A stretch of DNA of 64,000 nt. It comes from Ruminococcus sp. (GTDB lineage Bacteria > Bacillota > Clostridia > Oscillospirales > Acutalibacteraceae). Each line of letters opens with the position of its first letter. Positions within the stretch are counted from its first letter, which is position 1. Both the position numbers and the translations under genes were made by a program. Where the stretch lies: assembly GCA_017457955.1 (NCBI GenBank), contig JAFTGL010000015.1:54212-118211 (forward strand), read 5' to 3'. This document shows, in pieces, positions 7,830-15,847 of this stretch. Below the pieces are notes generated by a model. That model was not told where the DNA came from. It did no database searches and worked only from the letters and a program-made list of their open reading frames with translations.

Positions 7830-8549
7830 TCATCTTTGGGTATCTAAGTATTCTATTACCGCTTCTCGGGTCAGCTCGGGAAGCTCCAATGTATTTACCG
7901 CGTCGCGCATGTTCTCGAGGTAGTGCGCGTCAGAGCAGGTGACAATATTCAGCGTGTTGAGGATGGGGTGCTTCTGCTTTAAGTCGTCAAGTTTTGAGAT
8001 GTCGGCAAGTTCTGCTGTTTTGAAGCCGCAGTAGGGGTCGATTTCGCCCAGTACGGCGAGGATCGACAGCGAGTCGCGGTCGATGTGGGCGGGGTAGCAG
8101 ATACCGCCGAACTCCTTCGCTTTCCTGTACGCGTCATACATGCCGATGAAGCTCGCGGGCAGGAGAAGGTCTTCGATCTCGCCGATCTCTTCGTCGTTCT
8201 CATTCATGATGACCTGCCGTCCGTAGATCTCTGCTTTGTTCTTGATATGGATGCGGTTCTCGTCCACATACTGCGAAAAAGCGAGGGCTTTTTCGAGCGT
8301 AGGGAAGAGGCATACCGCGTGGATATCTTCGGAGGTGGTCAGCTCCATGCCCGGGATGACGAGCAGTCCGATCTCCTCGCCGACCTTCATTGCCGCTTCA
8401 CAATTGAGCGAGGTGTTGTGGTCGGTCAGGGCGATGACGTCCAGTCCCAAGAGCTTCGCCATGTTCACGAGGTTGTTCGGGGTCATGTCCATGTCGCCGC
8501 AGGGGGAAAGACACGAGTGCAGGTGCAGATCGTAATAATACTCAGCCAT
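7830..8549 (-). CDS. PHP-domain metal-dependent phosphoesterase
   Basis: A 239-residue PHP-family hydrolase. The N-terminal DLHLHSCLSPCGD and the later LTDHNT, ELTT, PAHIDR and CSDAHY motifs supply the His/Asp metal ligands expected of a PHP phosphoesterase. The substrate is unknown. It is the last gene of an operon with two DRTGG proteins and an iron-hydrogenase-like protein, and it follows the second DRTGG gene by one base. The context suggests a role in signalling or repair linked to that sensor, which is inference. Confidence 0.85.
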   Translation of the reverse strand: MAEYYYDLHLHSCLSPCGDMDMTPNNLVNMAKLLGLDVIALTDHNTSLNCEAAMKVGEEIGLLVIPGMELTTSEDIHAVCLFPTLEKALAFSQYVDENRIHIKNKAEIYGRQVIMNENDEEIGEIEDLLLPASFIGMYDAYRKAKEFGGICYPAHIDRDSLSILAVLGEIDPYCGFKTAELADISKLDDLKQKHPILNTLNIVTCSDAHYLENMRDAVNTLELPELTREAVIEYLDTQR

Positions 8550-8550
8550 G

Positions 8551-8877
8551 TTAAATCAACTGACTCAGCTTGACGGCGAGGGCGTAGCTGTTCTCGTCGG
8601 TGGTGAGGATGTTTACGCCGTGCATTTCGGCTTTTTGGCGGGCGTTGTCGTCGAGGGCGGCGTTCTCCACAAGGATGATACAGCTTACGTCGGCGAGGGT
8701 TGCGACGGCGATGCTGTTGATGTTGCCCATGACGGTCAGCCACGCGCTGTCGGCAGGCGCTCTGCCCATGACCCAACTGAGCAGGTCGCCGATGTAGCAG
8801 TCCTCTACCTCGCGGTCAAGGTCGTCTTCTACCAGCACTTTTAAATTGAGTTTATCTTTCAGTTCGTTAACGGTCAT
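8551..8877 (-). CDS. DRTGG-domain protein
   Basis: A 108-residue protein resembling the stand-alone DRTGG domain (MTVNELKDKLNLKVL, then the YIGDLLSWVMGRAP region). DRTGG domains sit next to CBS domains or phosphotransacetylase and are thought to sense small ligands. It overlaps the upstream gene by 11 bases. It is a paralogue, by domain, of the first gene in this operon. Confidence 0.75.
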   Translation of the reverse strand: MTVNELKDKLNLKVLVEDDLDREVEDCYIGDLLSWVMGRAPADSAWLTVMGNINSIAVATLADVSCIILVENAALDDNARQKAEMHGVNILTTDENSYALAVKLSQLI

Positions 8878-9247
8878 ATTCTTGATCCCTTTCGTGGGTT
8901 CTCATGTATTCTTCGTATAATTCCTGTGCGTATTTATCCGCGTCGTAGGTATCGACTTCTAAGATAAAGGGCTTTTCGTTCAGCTTTTTCAGCGTTTTCT
9001 TATCTTTTTCGGTGCTCTCACCGCTTAGCTTGCGCAGCACCGCTTTTTTGTACCTGGTGTAGCGGATCTCGCGGATCGTTTTCATCAGACCGCGGTCGGC
9101 TTTGTCAACGGAGGGAGTGAACACAGTCTGCAGCATGGACGCGAAAACACCCATGGTGATACGCGCGGCGGCGGAGCCTGTTGATACCAACGGCACCTCG
9201 CAGTCAAGATATTCCTGTTCGCGGGCGGTCAATTCGATATCGCTCAT
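8867..9247 (-). CDS. Hypothetical protein in the hydrogenase-sensor operon
   Basis: A 126-residue soluble protein. It has an N-terminal segment (VPLVSTGSAAARITMGVF) and a C-terminal half rich in Lys, Glu and Tyr, likely helical. I do not recognise the family. It overlaps the upstream iron-hydrogenase-like gene by 4 bases (ATGA) and the downstream DRTGG gene by 11, so it is tightly coupled to both and is presumably a dedicated component. Confidence 0.7.
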   Translation of the reverse strand: MSDIELTAREQEYLDCEVPLVSTGSAAARITMGVFASMLQTVFTPSVDKADRGLMKTIREIRYTRYKKAVLRKLSGESTEKDKKTLKKLNEKPFILEVDTYDADKYAQELYEEYMRTHERDQEYDR

Positions 9248-10518
9248 TTCAAATTACCCAGCTGATCGTAGACCGACTGGATCCGCGCTTTGAGCTTATG
9301 GATGCAGTCCGTCTCTTTGGCATTGCCCTTGACGATGTCTTCGGCTAAAGCACGGCAGGTGGGAGCGCCGCAGGAGCCGCAGTCGAGACCGGGCAGGTTC
9401 TTGCAGATCTCTTCCATCTTCTCCATCATATCCATCGCCTCGATGATGTCTTCGGACAGGCGGAAGCTCTCGGCGTTGAAGGTCAGCTCGTTTTCCCACA
9501 TCATCAGGTCGAGGTCGTTCTCTTCAAGGTGATTCAGCGAGACGGGCATGTATTTGCGCAGGTTCTGGATACGCGCTTGGGCGACATAGGGGTTCTCGAC
9601 AGCCAGTACGCCGCCGACACAGCCGCCGGAGCAGGCGTTGAGTTCGATGAAGTCGACGCCGTGGATGTGCTCGTCCTCAAGCTCTTCAAGGACGCGGATG
9701 ACGTTTTCGATACCGTCCGCGGCGAGGTACTTTTCGCCCAGCATAGCGGCAGCTTCACCGCCCGAGGTTGCCCAGCCGACGCCGATGAGACCCGATTTCG
9801 CGATCGGCTCCACGACCTTGAGCTTATCCATCTTGGAGGTCAGCTCGGGGTAGATCTGCGAAATGGCGATCGCGCCCGAAACGGCGCTCTTTTCGGAGCT
9901 GTTGGGGGCGTTGATCTCAGTGACCTTCGCAGGGCAGGGGGTGATGAAGAACACACCGATATCGTCGTCGGAAAGCCCTGTCATGCTGATGACCTCTCTG
10001 CGAGCCATCTTGGCGGCGACCTCCATGGGCGCTAAGAGCGGCATGACGTTGTCGCACAGCTCGGGGAAACGGATCTTGATCAGGCGCACGACGGCAGGAC
10101 AGGCTGAGCTGATGATCGGAAGTTGGAGCTTCTTTTCCCGAATCAATTGACGTGTTGCTTCGGATACCAGCTCCGCGGCGCGGCTGACTTCATAAATGAA
10201 GTCGAAGCCCATGGCACGCAGACCCGTCAGCACGATGTCGATGTCGTTGAGGTTGTTGAACTGACCGAACAGCGCGGGGGCGGGGATGGCGATTTTGATT
10301 TTGTAGTTTTCGATCTCGTCGATCGAGTTGGAGCGGGCACGCTTGGCATGGTGCGGACAGATGCGGATACATTCGCCGCAGTCGATACATCTCTCGGAGA
10401 GGATGTGCGCCTTGCCGTCACGGATGCGGATGGCTTCCGTAGGACAGCGCTTGAGACAGTTGGTACAGCCGCAACACTTGTCCGCTTCCAGTTCGACGGA
10501 GTGGAAATATTTGTTCAT
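9244..10518 (-). CDS. [FeFe]-hydrogenase-like iron-sulfur protein, putative H2/redox sensor
   Basis: A 424-residue protein with an N-terminal two-[4Fe-4S] domain (CCGCTNCLKRCP, CIDCGECIRICP), a hydrogenase large-subunit C-terminal domain, and a C-terminal Fe-S domain (LDCGSCGAPTC...DC). The H-cluster ligand cysteines seem to be kept in SSACPAV, TPCPAKVTE and NACSGGCVGG. The proton-transfer Cys that precedes the L1 ligand is Ala, and the GGGxP part of L3 is changed. This is the pattern reported for sensory (group C) enzymes, so I infer a sensor and not a catalyst. Neighbours are an ATPase and DRTGG proteins. Confidence 0.85.
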   Translation of the reverse strand: MNKYFHSVELEADKCCGCTNCLKRCPTEAIRIRDGKAHILSERCIDCGECIRICPHHAKRARSNSIDEIENYKIKIAIPAPALFGQFNNLNDIDIVLTGLRAMGFDFIYEVSRAAELVSEATRQLIREKKLQLPIISSACPAVVRLIKIRFPELCDNVMPLLAPMEVAAKMARREVISMTGLSDDDIGVFFITPCPAKVTEINAPNSSEKSAVSGAIAISQIYPELTSKMDKLKVVEPIAKSGLIGVGWATSGGEAAAMLGEKYLAADGIENVIRVLEELEDEHIHGVDFIELNACSGGCVGGVLAVENPYVAQARIQNLRKYMPVSLNHLEENDLDLMMWENELTFNAESFRLSEDIIEAMDMMEKMEEICKNLPGLDCGSCGAPTCRALAEDIVKGNAKETDCIHKLKARIQSVYDQLGNLK

Positions 10519-10571
10519 GACAATTCCTTTATGCTTTTGCTGAGTCTCCCATGGATAAAGGGAGATTCAAG

Positions 10572-10997
10572 TCATTCTTTTACCCTTACGGTCAGGTACA
10601 GGTCTGTACCCTTGCCGATCTCGGTCTCGATGCGCATGTCGTCGGTGTACTTCTTGATGTTCGGCAGACCCATGCCCGCGCCGAAGCCTAAGTTGCGGAC
10701 GTTGTCGGGCGCGGTGGAAAAGCCCTCCTGCATCGCCTTTTCAACGTCGGGGATGCCGGGACCGTGGTCGGACAGGAGAACATCGACGTGGTCGGGGAAG
10801 ATGTCGACGTCGACAAAGCCGCCCTCGGCGTGGATGACCATGTTGATCTCCGCTTCGTACATCGCGATAGCGACTCTGCGGATGGCGTCGGTGTTGTAGC
10901 CGAGCGCTTTCAGACGCTTTTTGACGGAGCCTGAGGCTTCACCCGCGCGGGTGAAATCCTCGCCGCTGACGTCATAGTGCAGATGGATGTTGCTCAT
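10572..10997 (-). CDS. Anti-sigma-factor-type GHKL ATPase
   Basis: A 141-residue single-domain ATPase of the RsbW/SpoIIAB type. It has the N box (AMYEAEINMVIHA), the G1 box (LSDHGPGIPD) and the G2 box (GFGAGMGLPNIKKY). RsbW-like proteins bind ATP and phosphorylate or sequester partner proteins. It overlaps the DRTGG gene upstream by 4 bases and precedes the iron-hydrogenase-like sensor, so it is a likely signal-output component. Confidence 0.85.
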   Translation of the reverse strand: MSNIHLHYDVSGEDFTRAGEASGSVKKRLKALGYNTDAIRRVAIAMYEAEINMVIHAEGGFVDVDIFPDHVDVLLSDHGPGIPDVEKAMQEGFSTAPDNVRNLGFGAGMGLPNIKKYTDDMRIETEIGKGTDLYLTVRVKE

Positions 10998-11341
10998 ACA
11001 GCGGTACCTCCGGACAGTCCGTTCGCGTATAGCTTGCCGCAGGCGGTAAACATGCGGAAACGCGTCTTGATCAGGGTGATGTCACGGCTCTCGGCAAGGT
11101 CGATGATCCCCTGGTCGGGCATTTTGCCGCGGACAAAGACGATGCACGCCATGTCCATCATCTCGGCGGTGCGCACGACCTGCGGATTGACCAGCCCCGT
11201 CAGCAGGACGCTCTGATCTTTGACAAACGCCAGAACGTCGCTCATCATATCGGAGCCGCAGGCGGTCTTGATCTCGGTATCGAGGTCGCCTTCACATATG
11301 ACTTCGCCTTCTAAGATGTCAATAATATCCTTAACTACCAT
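10994..11341 (-). CDS. DRTGG-domain protein, first gene of the sensor operon
   Basis: A 115-residue DRTGG-type domain (VVKDIIDILEGEVICEGD, then the SDMMSDVLAF region). The ATG at 11341 is preferred over one six codons upstream because AAAGGATGG sits at the right distance before it. It begins an operon of six genes with overlaps or near-zero gaps. The ligand is unknown. Confidence 0.75.
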   Translation of the reverse strand: MVVKDIIDILEGEVICEGDLDTEIKTACGSDMMSDVLAFVKDQSVLLTGLVNPQVVRTAEMMDMACIVFVRGKMPDQGIIDLAESRDITLIKTRFRMFTACGKLYANGLSGGTAV

Positions 11342-11382
11342 GTATTTCCATCCTTTCAAGATGTATTATTACAGTTATATTC

Positions 11383-11411
11383 ATGATACCATAAATCCTG
11401 CTGTTTTACAA
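11383..11411 (-). promoter_or_regulatory. Promoter of the sensor-hydrogenase operon
   Basis: On the minus strand TTGTAA, a 17-base spacer and TATCAT lie about 40 bases upstream of the first DRTGG gene. Confidence 0.6.
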
Positions 11412-11520
11412 CAGGACAAATACGGCAAAAATTGCGGTAAGATGTTGTGGAAAACGCTGAAAGGCATAATGCGAAGGACGCTGAGATCTCTCTCAGCGCC
11501 CTTATCAAATGGCTTCTGTT

Positions 11521-12042
11521 TCAGTTGATATCAGACAGGACGGCTTTGCCCTGCAGGAGCGACTCTTTGACGTTCAATATCCGCTGGTTGCGGCTGCCGC
11601 GGAAGTGGAGCATGAGGCTCATTTCTTCTTCGACAAATCTGCCGTCCACCAGCCAGTCGCACTGTTCTAACAGCTCTCTGTACTCGGGATGCGCCTCAAA
11701 CTGCGCCCTTAGCTGTTCAAAGGTGTAGCCTGTGTAGCAGAACACGTTCAAGCCCATCGCATGCGCGCCCTTCGCCAGTACGGTCAGCGCCGCGGCTTGG
11801 GAGAACGGTTCGCCGCCCGAGAGTGTGACGCCGCGCAAAAGCTTGTCCTTTGCCGCTTCTTCAAGAATCCTTTCGACGGAGCTGACGTAGCCGCCGTCAA
11901 AGTCCCACGTGTGCTGATTGTGACAGCCCTTGCAGTGGTGCGGACAGCCCTGTACGAATACCGTCATGCGGATGCCGGGACCGTCTACGATACTCTCTCT
12001 GACGACCCCTGCCAGACGTAAAGGTGTTTTTGTGTCGGGCAT
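11521..12042 (-). CDS. nrdG: Anaerobic ribonucleotide reductase activating enzyme
   Basis: Radical SAM activase that installs the glycyl radical on NrdD. The CxxxCxxC cluster motif reads CPHHCKGC (about residue 31-38), and a GGEPF SAM-binding motif follows near 97. At 173 residues it is typical. Its ATG overlaps the nrdD stop by one base (TAATG), so the two are translated together. A stem-loop lies 3' of it at about 11474-11503, without a clear T run. Confidence 0.95.
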   Translation of the reverse strand: MPDTKTPLRLAGVVRESIVDGPGIRMTVFVQGCPHHCKGCHNQHTWDFDGGYVSSVERILEEAAKDKLLRGVTLSGGEPFSQAAALTVLAKGAHAMGLNVFCYTGYTFEQLRAQFEAHPEYRELLEQCDWLVDGRFVEEEMSLMLHFRGSRNQRILNVKESLLQGKAVLSDIN

Positions 12043-14390
12043 TATACCGCCTCGAGCTCACAGCCGCATTCGGAGACGACGCTGTGCTTCACTCTGTCCT
12101 GCACCTCAGCCTTCTTCGCGTTGTTGAAGCGGTCGAGGGTGCCGACGAGGTAGCCTGTGATGCGGCGGATACGCTCGACCTGCGCACCGTTCTTGGTGAT
12201 CTTTCTGCCACACTTCGGGCAGTAGTCGCCGATGATGCCGGTGTAGCCGCAGACGGGGTCGCGGTCGACAGGGTGGTTGATGGAACCGTAGCCGATGCCT
12301 TCTTCCTTCATGCAGCGTACCACCTGCTCGAAGGCTTCGAGGTTCTCGGAGGGATCGCCGTCAAGCTCAACGTAGGAGATATGACCCGCGTTGGTGAGGG
12401 CATGGTAGGGAGCTTCCAGCTTGATCTTGTCAAAGGCGCTGATGGGGTAGTAGACCGGGATATGGAAGGAGTTGGTGTAGTAGTCGCGGTCGGTCACGCC
12501 CTTGATGACGCCAAAGCGCTTTTTATCGATGCGGACAAAGCGTCCCGAAAGACCCTCTGCCGGGGTAGCTAAGCAGGTGAAGTTGAGGTTCATCTCTGCG
12601 CTCTTTTTGTCGAGCTTCTTGCGCATGAAGGTGACGATCTCGAGACCCAGTCTCTGGGCTTCCTCGCTCTCGCCGTGGTGCTTGCCGATCAGGGCGACCA
12701 GAGCCTCGGCAAGACCGATGAAGCCGACGGAAAGGGTGCCGTGCTTCAAGACCTCGCGTACTTCGTCGTCGATACTGAGCTTCTCGGAGTCGATCCATAC
12801 GCCCTGACCCATCAGGAACGGATAGTTGCGCACGCACTTCTGGCACTGGATCTCGAAGCGCTCTAAGAGCTGATCGCAGCACAGGTCGACCATGCGGTCG
12901 AGCTGATCGAAGAAGAAGTCGATGTTTTTGTTGGAAAGGATCGCGAGGCGGGGAAGGTTGATAGAGGTAAAGCTCAAATTGCCTCTGCCGTAGGTGATCT
13001 CGCGGCTCGGGTCAAAGCGGTTGCCGATGACGCGGGTACGGCAGCCCATGTATGCGACCTCGGTCTCGGGATGACCTTCCTTGTAGTAGGGCAGGTTGAA
13101 GGGGGAGTCGATGAATGCGTAGTTCGGGAACAGACGCTTTGCCGATACGCGGAAGGAGAGCTTGAACAGATCGTAGTTGGGGTCGCCGGGGTTGTAGTTG
13201 ACGCCCTCTTTGACCTTGAAGATGTGCACAGGGAAGATGGGAGTCTCACCGTTGCCCAGACCCTTTTCGGTCGCGAGGAGGATGTTCTTGATGACCATAC
13301 GGCCCTCGGGAGAGGTGTCGGTGCCGTAGTTGATGGACGAGAACGGTACCTGAGCGCCCGCGCGGGAATGCATGGTGTTGAGGTTGTGGACGACCGCTTC
13401 CATCGCCTGGAAGGTCGCGCGGTCGGTCTCGGTCAGCGCGTGCTTCTTCGCAAAGCGCTGTAATTTAGCGGCAATCTTGTCGCCGTATTTCTCGGTCAGA
13501 AGTTCGAGCTCCTTTGCTTCGTACTCGGGGGTGGACTCGAGCTTTGCCATGTCGCCCGTGGCGGCTTCCGCCGCAGCGCAGATGGCTTCGACGCTGTCCT
13601 TCGCGTTTTCGTCGTCGGCAAGGAGCTCGGCGCCTCTCGAAAGGTTCGCGCGGTAACGCTTGTTGTAGGTCTTTGCAACGCCGGGAGCCATGCTGTAGTC
13701 AAAGTTCGGCACAGACTGACCGCCGTGCTGGTCGTTCTGGTTGGACTGGATCGCGATGCAGGCGAGCGCCGCGTAGGTGGAGATATCGTTGGGCTCACGG
13801 ATGAAGCCGTGACCTGTACTAAAGCCGCCTTTGAACAGCTTTAAAAGGTCGATCTGGCAGCAGGTGGTGGTCAGGGTGAGAAAGTCGAGGTCGTGGATAT
13901 GGATGTCGCCCTCACGGTGCGCTTTGGAGAATTTGGGATCGAGGACGTACATCTGGTAGAATTCCTTCGCGCCCTCGGAGCCGTACTTGAGCATGGTGCC
14001 CATCGCAGTGTCGCCGTCGATGTTGGCGTTCTCGCGCTTGACGTCGTTATCCTTCGCGGACTTGAAGGTCAGATCCTCGTAGATCTTCATGAGCTTGGTG
14101 TTCATCTCACGGACTCTGGTACGCTCGGCACGGTAGAGGATGAACTCCTTTGCGGTTCTCGCGTGTCCGTTCTCGATCAGAATCTTTTCAACAGTGTCCT
14201 GTACGTGCTCTACGGTGGGGGAGGCGTTGTCCTCAGCCTCGAGGTATTCCAGTACCTTTGCCGCCAGCTTCTCAGCGCTCTCATAGTCGTTGCCGCCGAT
14301 GGCGTGAGCCGCCTTGTAGATGGCGTTCGTAATCTTGTCGATGTCAAACTCGACCGCGCGTCCGTCGCGCTTCACAATCTGGTTAATCAT
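12042..14390 (-). CDS. nrdD: Anaerobic (class III) ribonucleoside-triphosphate reductase
   Basis: Makes dNTPs under anaerobic conditions using a glycyl radical. It is 782 residues long, with an N-terminal ATP-cone (about 1-95), the ten-stranded barrel, a C-terminal zinc site (VCGYTGIIGDYCPKCG) and the radical segment RRITGYLVGTLDRFN near 745. AGGAGAAG precedes the ATG. nrdG follows. A candidate NrdR operator lies upstream. Confidence 0.97.
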   Translation of the reverse strand: MINQIVKRDGRAVEFDIDKITNAIYKAAHAIGGNDYESAEKLAAKVLEYLEAEDNASPTVEHVQDTVEKILIENGHARTAKEFILYRAERTRVREMNTKLMKIYEDLTFKSAKDNDVKRENANIDGDTAMGTMLKYGSEGAKEFYQMYVLDPKFSKAHREGDIHIHDLDFLTLTTTCCQIDLLKLFKGGFSTGHGFIREPNDISTYAALACIAIQSNQNDQHGGQSVPNFDYSMAPGVAKTYNKRYRANLSRGAELLADDENAKDSVEAICAAAEAATGDMAKLESTPEYEAKELELLTEKYGDKIAAKLQRFAKKHALTETDRATFQAMEAVVHNLNTMHSRAGAQVPFSSINYGTDTSPEGRMVIKNILLATEKGLGNGETPIFPVHIFKVKEGVNYNPGDPNYDLFKLSFRVSAKRLFPNYAFIDSPFNLPYYKEGHPETEVAYMGCRTRVIGNRFDPSREITYGRGNLSFTSINLPRLAILSNKNIDFFFDQLDRMVDLCCDQLLERFEIQCQKCVRNYPFLMGQGVWIDSEKLSIDDEVREVLKHGTLSVGFIGLAEALVALIGKHHGESEEAQRLGLEIVTFMRKKLDKKSAEMNLNFTCLATPAEGLSGRFVRIDKKRFGVIKGVTDRDYYTNSFHIPVYYPISAFDKIKLEAPYHALTNAGHISYVELDGDPSENLEAFEQVVRCMKEEGIGYGSINHPVDRDPVCGYTGIIGDYCPKCGRKITKNGAQVERIRRITGYLVGTLDRFNNAKKAEVQDRVKHSVVSECGCELEAV

Positions 14391-14458
14391 GTCACTTCTC
14401 CTCGGATAGTTTGATTTTGGTTCTGCTGTAACTCTTTTGTAACAAAAAGTCTGCCCCT

Positions 14459-14472
14459 CACTACATCTAGTG
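14459..14472. promoter_or_regulatory. Candidate NrdR box
   Basis: CACTACATCTAGTG is a near-palindrome close to the NrdR consensus (ACACwATATATwGTGT). It lies 68 bases upstream of nrdD, where NrdR represses ribonucleotide reductase genes. GCCCC/GGGGC arms extend the dyad on both sides. Only one box is seen; NrdR sites usually come in pairs. Confidence 0.6.
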
Positions 14473-14699
14473 CTGGGGGCGAAATCCTGTCATAATATAG
14501 CAGATTGGCAGGATGAAATCAATTGTTAAAATAGACGATAAAAAAATATTTCTTTGTTAAATTTGATAACAAATTTAAAAATGATATTCTTAAAAGAATT
14601 ATATCAATTTATTGTGAAGCGGATACCCCTGACCACAAGATATTGTGTTCAGTTTCAATCCTGTAACAATCGGTAAAAACCGTGTCATTGTTAATTTGA
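14473..14699. other. AT-rich intergenic region upstream of nrdD
   Basis: About 230 bases without a credible ORF. The sequence is AT-rich and holds several TTTGTTAAA-like stretches. It presumably carries the nrdD promoter, but I could not single out a convincing -35/-10 pair. Confidence 0.5.
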
Positions 14700-14731
14700 T
14701 AAAAGAAAAACCGCCCTCACGCGAGAGCGGA
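14700..14731 (-). terminator. Terminator after the small membrane protein gene
   Basis: On the minus strand CCGCTCTC and GAGGGCGG pair around GCGT and are followed by TTTTTCTTTT. Confidence 0.88.
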
Positions 14732-14757
14732 TCGTTAGCGAATTAAAATGAGACGCA

Positions 14758-15087
14758 TTACCAAGGATTGCTGGCGATAACGGAAAAGACGTCTGATATA
14801 CGGTAGAGTGCAATGCTTATCAACAGAATCGCCAGTAAAAAGAGTATCAGAGTGATGATGGAGAGGATCACTCCGGCGAGACCAAGTCGGTTGTTTTCCT
14901 TGAGCCTTTTGCGTGATATGATTCCAAGTATCAGTCCGGAAATGCCGGCGATCAGGGCGACCAATTCGAACCATAGCAAACGGTTCGTAAAGATTAACGC
15001 AAGCAGGTGCAGAAGTAATCCTGTTATCCCCAGAACGAAGGACTCTTTCCCTTGTTTGGAATATTTCTGATGCAGCATGTCGTTCAT
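14758..15087 (-). CDS. Small membrane protein (DUF4190-like)
   Basis: A 109-residue protein with three hydrophobic segments (about 17-35, 41-58 and 70-93). A basic turn (SRKRLKENNRLGLAGVIL) separates the second and third segments and resembles DUF4190 family proteins. The function is unknown. It is followed by its own terminator. The neighbouring gene encodes a similar protein with the same K-x-x-G-x-AG-x-I pattern, suggesting an old duplication. Confidence 0.7.
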   Translation of the reverse strand: MNDMLHQKYSKQGKESFVLGITGLLLHLLALIFTNRLLWFELVALIAGISGLILGIISRKRLKENNRLGLAGVILSIITLILFLLAILLISIALYRISDVFSVIASNPW

Positions 15088-15176
15088 GTTGATGCTCCTT
15101 GTTTTATTATAGCTTTATTATACAGATATCTGCTATAATTGCAAGAAAAATTGTGCCATTGTTGATTGGAATGAAG

Positions 15177-15204
15177 AAAAAACGCTCCCGACTCGGGGAG
15201 CGGA
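15177..15204 (-). terminator. Terminator after the second small membrane protein gene
   Basis: On the minus strand CCGCTCCCC and GGGAGCG pair around GAGTC and are followed by TTTTTTC. Confidence 0.88.
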
Positions 15205-15250
15205 ACATTTCCTTTGGTTCGTTATCGTATAAGTTCAGTTGGATTTCCGG

Positions 15251-15688
15251 TTATGTCCCCCATGTTAATGTTGTGTGGATTAAAATGCTTAGGAGCAGAA
15301 TAAAATATACCGCGATGATAGCAGTGGCGATGATGGATATGATCAAACCTGCTTTACCGATTCCATTTCTCGTGCGCATGGTTTTGCGGGATTTTGCACC
15401 GAGTACAATGCCGATTATCCCTATCACAAGAACAAATGGAAGTAACTGACACATTAAAAGCATAAATTCGAGTACGGTGCCGAAGAAGTAATCAAATAAC
15501 CTTGAAAAAGGTAAATAGAGTAAAATCTGACCGAAGGTTAGAAAGAACAGCAGGACTATTCCGATTTTCAAGGAGGCGAGCCCTTTCTTTTCCGCGCTTT
15601 CCCGCAATTTCGATGGAACAGTATTGTTGCGGGAATCGATCTCAGAGTTATTGGCAGGATGATTGGAATTTGTGCTGTAAGTATTCAT
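15251..15688 (-). CDS. Small membrane protein (DUF4190-like)
   Basis: A 145-residue protein with a polar, Asn/Ser-rich N-terminus of about 35 residues. Three hydrophobic segments follow: GIVLLFFLTFGQILLYL, MCQLLPFVLVIGIIGIVLG and IISIIATAIIAVYFILLL. A basic loop (AKSRKTMRTRNGIGKAG) lies between the last two, as in the adjacent gene. The function is unknown. A ribosome binding site (GGAGGTAA) is present. Confidence 0.7.
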   Translation of the reverse strand: MNTYSTNSNHPANNSEIDSRNNTVPSKLRESAEKKGLASLKIGIVLLFFLTFGQILLYLPFSRLFDYFFGTVLEFMLLMCQLLPFVLVIGIIGIVLGAKSRKTMRTRNGIGKAGLIISIIATAIIAVYFILLLSILIHTTLTWGT

Positions 15689-15754
15689 CGTATTACCTCC
15701 GATTGTATAGTTGTATCATATAACAATCTTTGATGAAAATCAATAGCGGTATAC

Positions 15755-15783
15755 AAAAACGCTCCCAAGAAGATCGGGAGCGT
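15755..15783 (-). terminator. Terminator after putP
   Basis: On the minus strand CGCTCCC and GGGAGCG pair around an 11-base loop (GATCTTCTT region) and are followed by TTTTTG. The stem sequence is nearly the same as in the terminator at 15177-15204. Confidence 0.85.
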
Positions 15784-15847
15784 AAATTGATGTAGTTATT
15801 TGGTTGAGATTGCCACGGCTTAACTGCCTCGTAATGACAATTGAATA

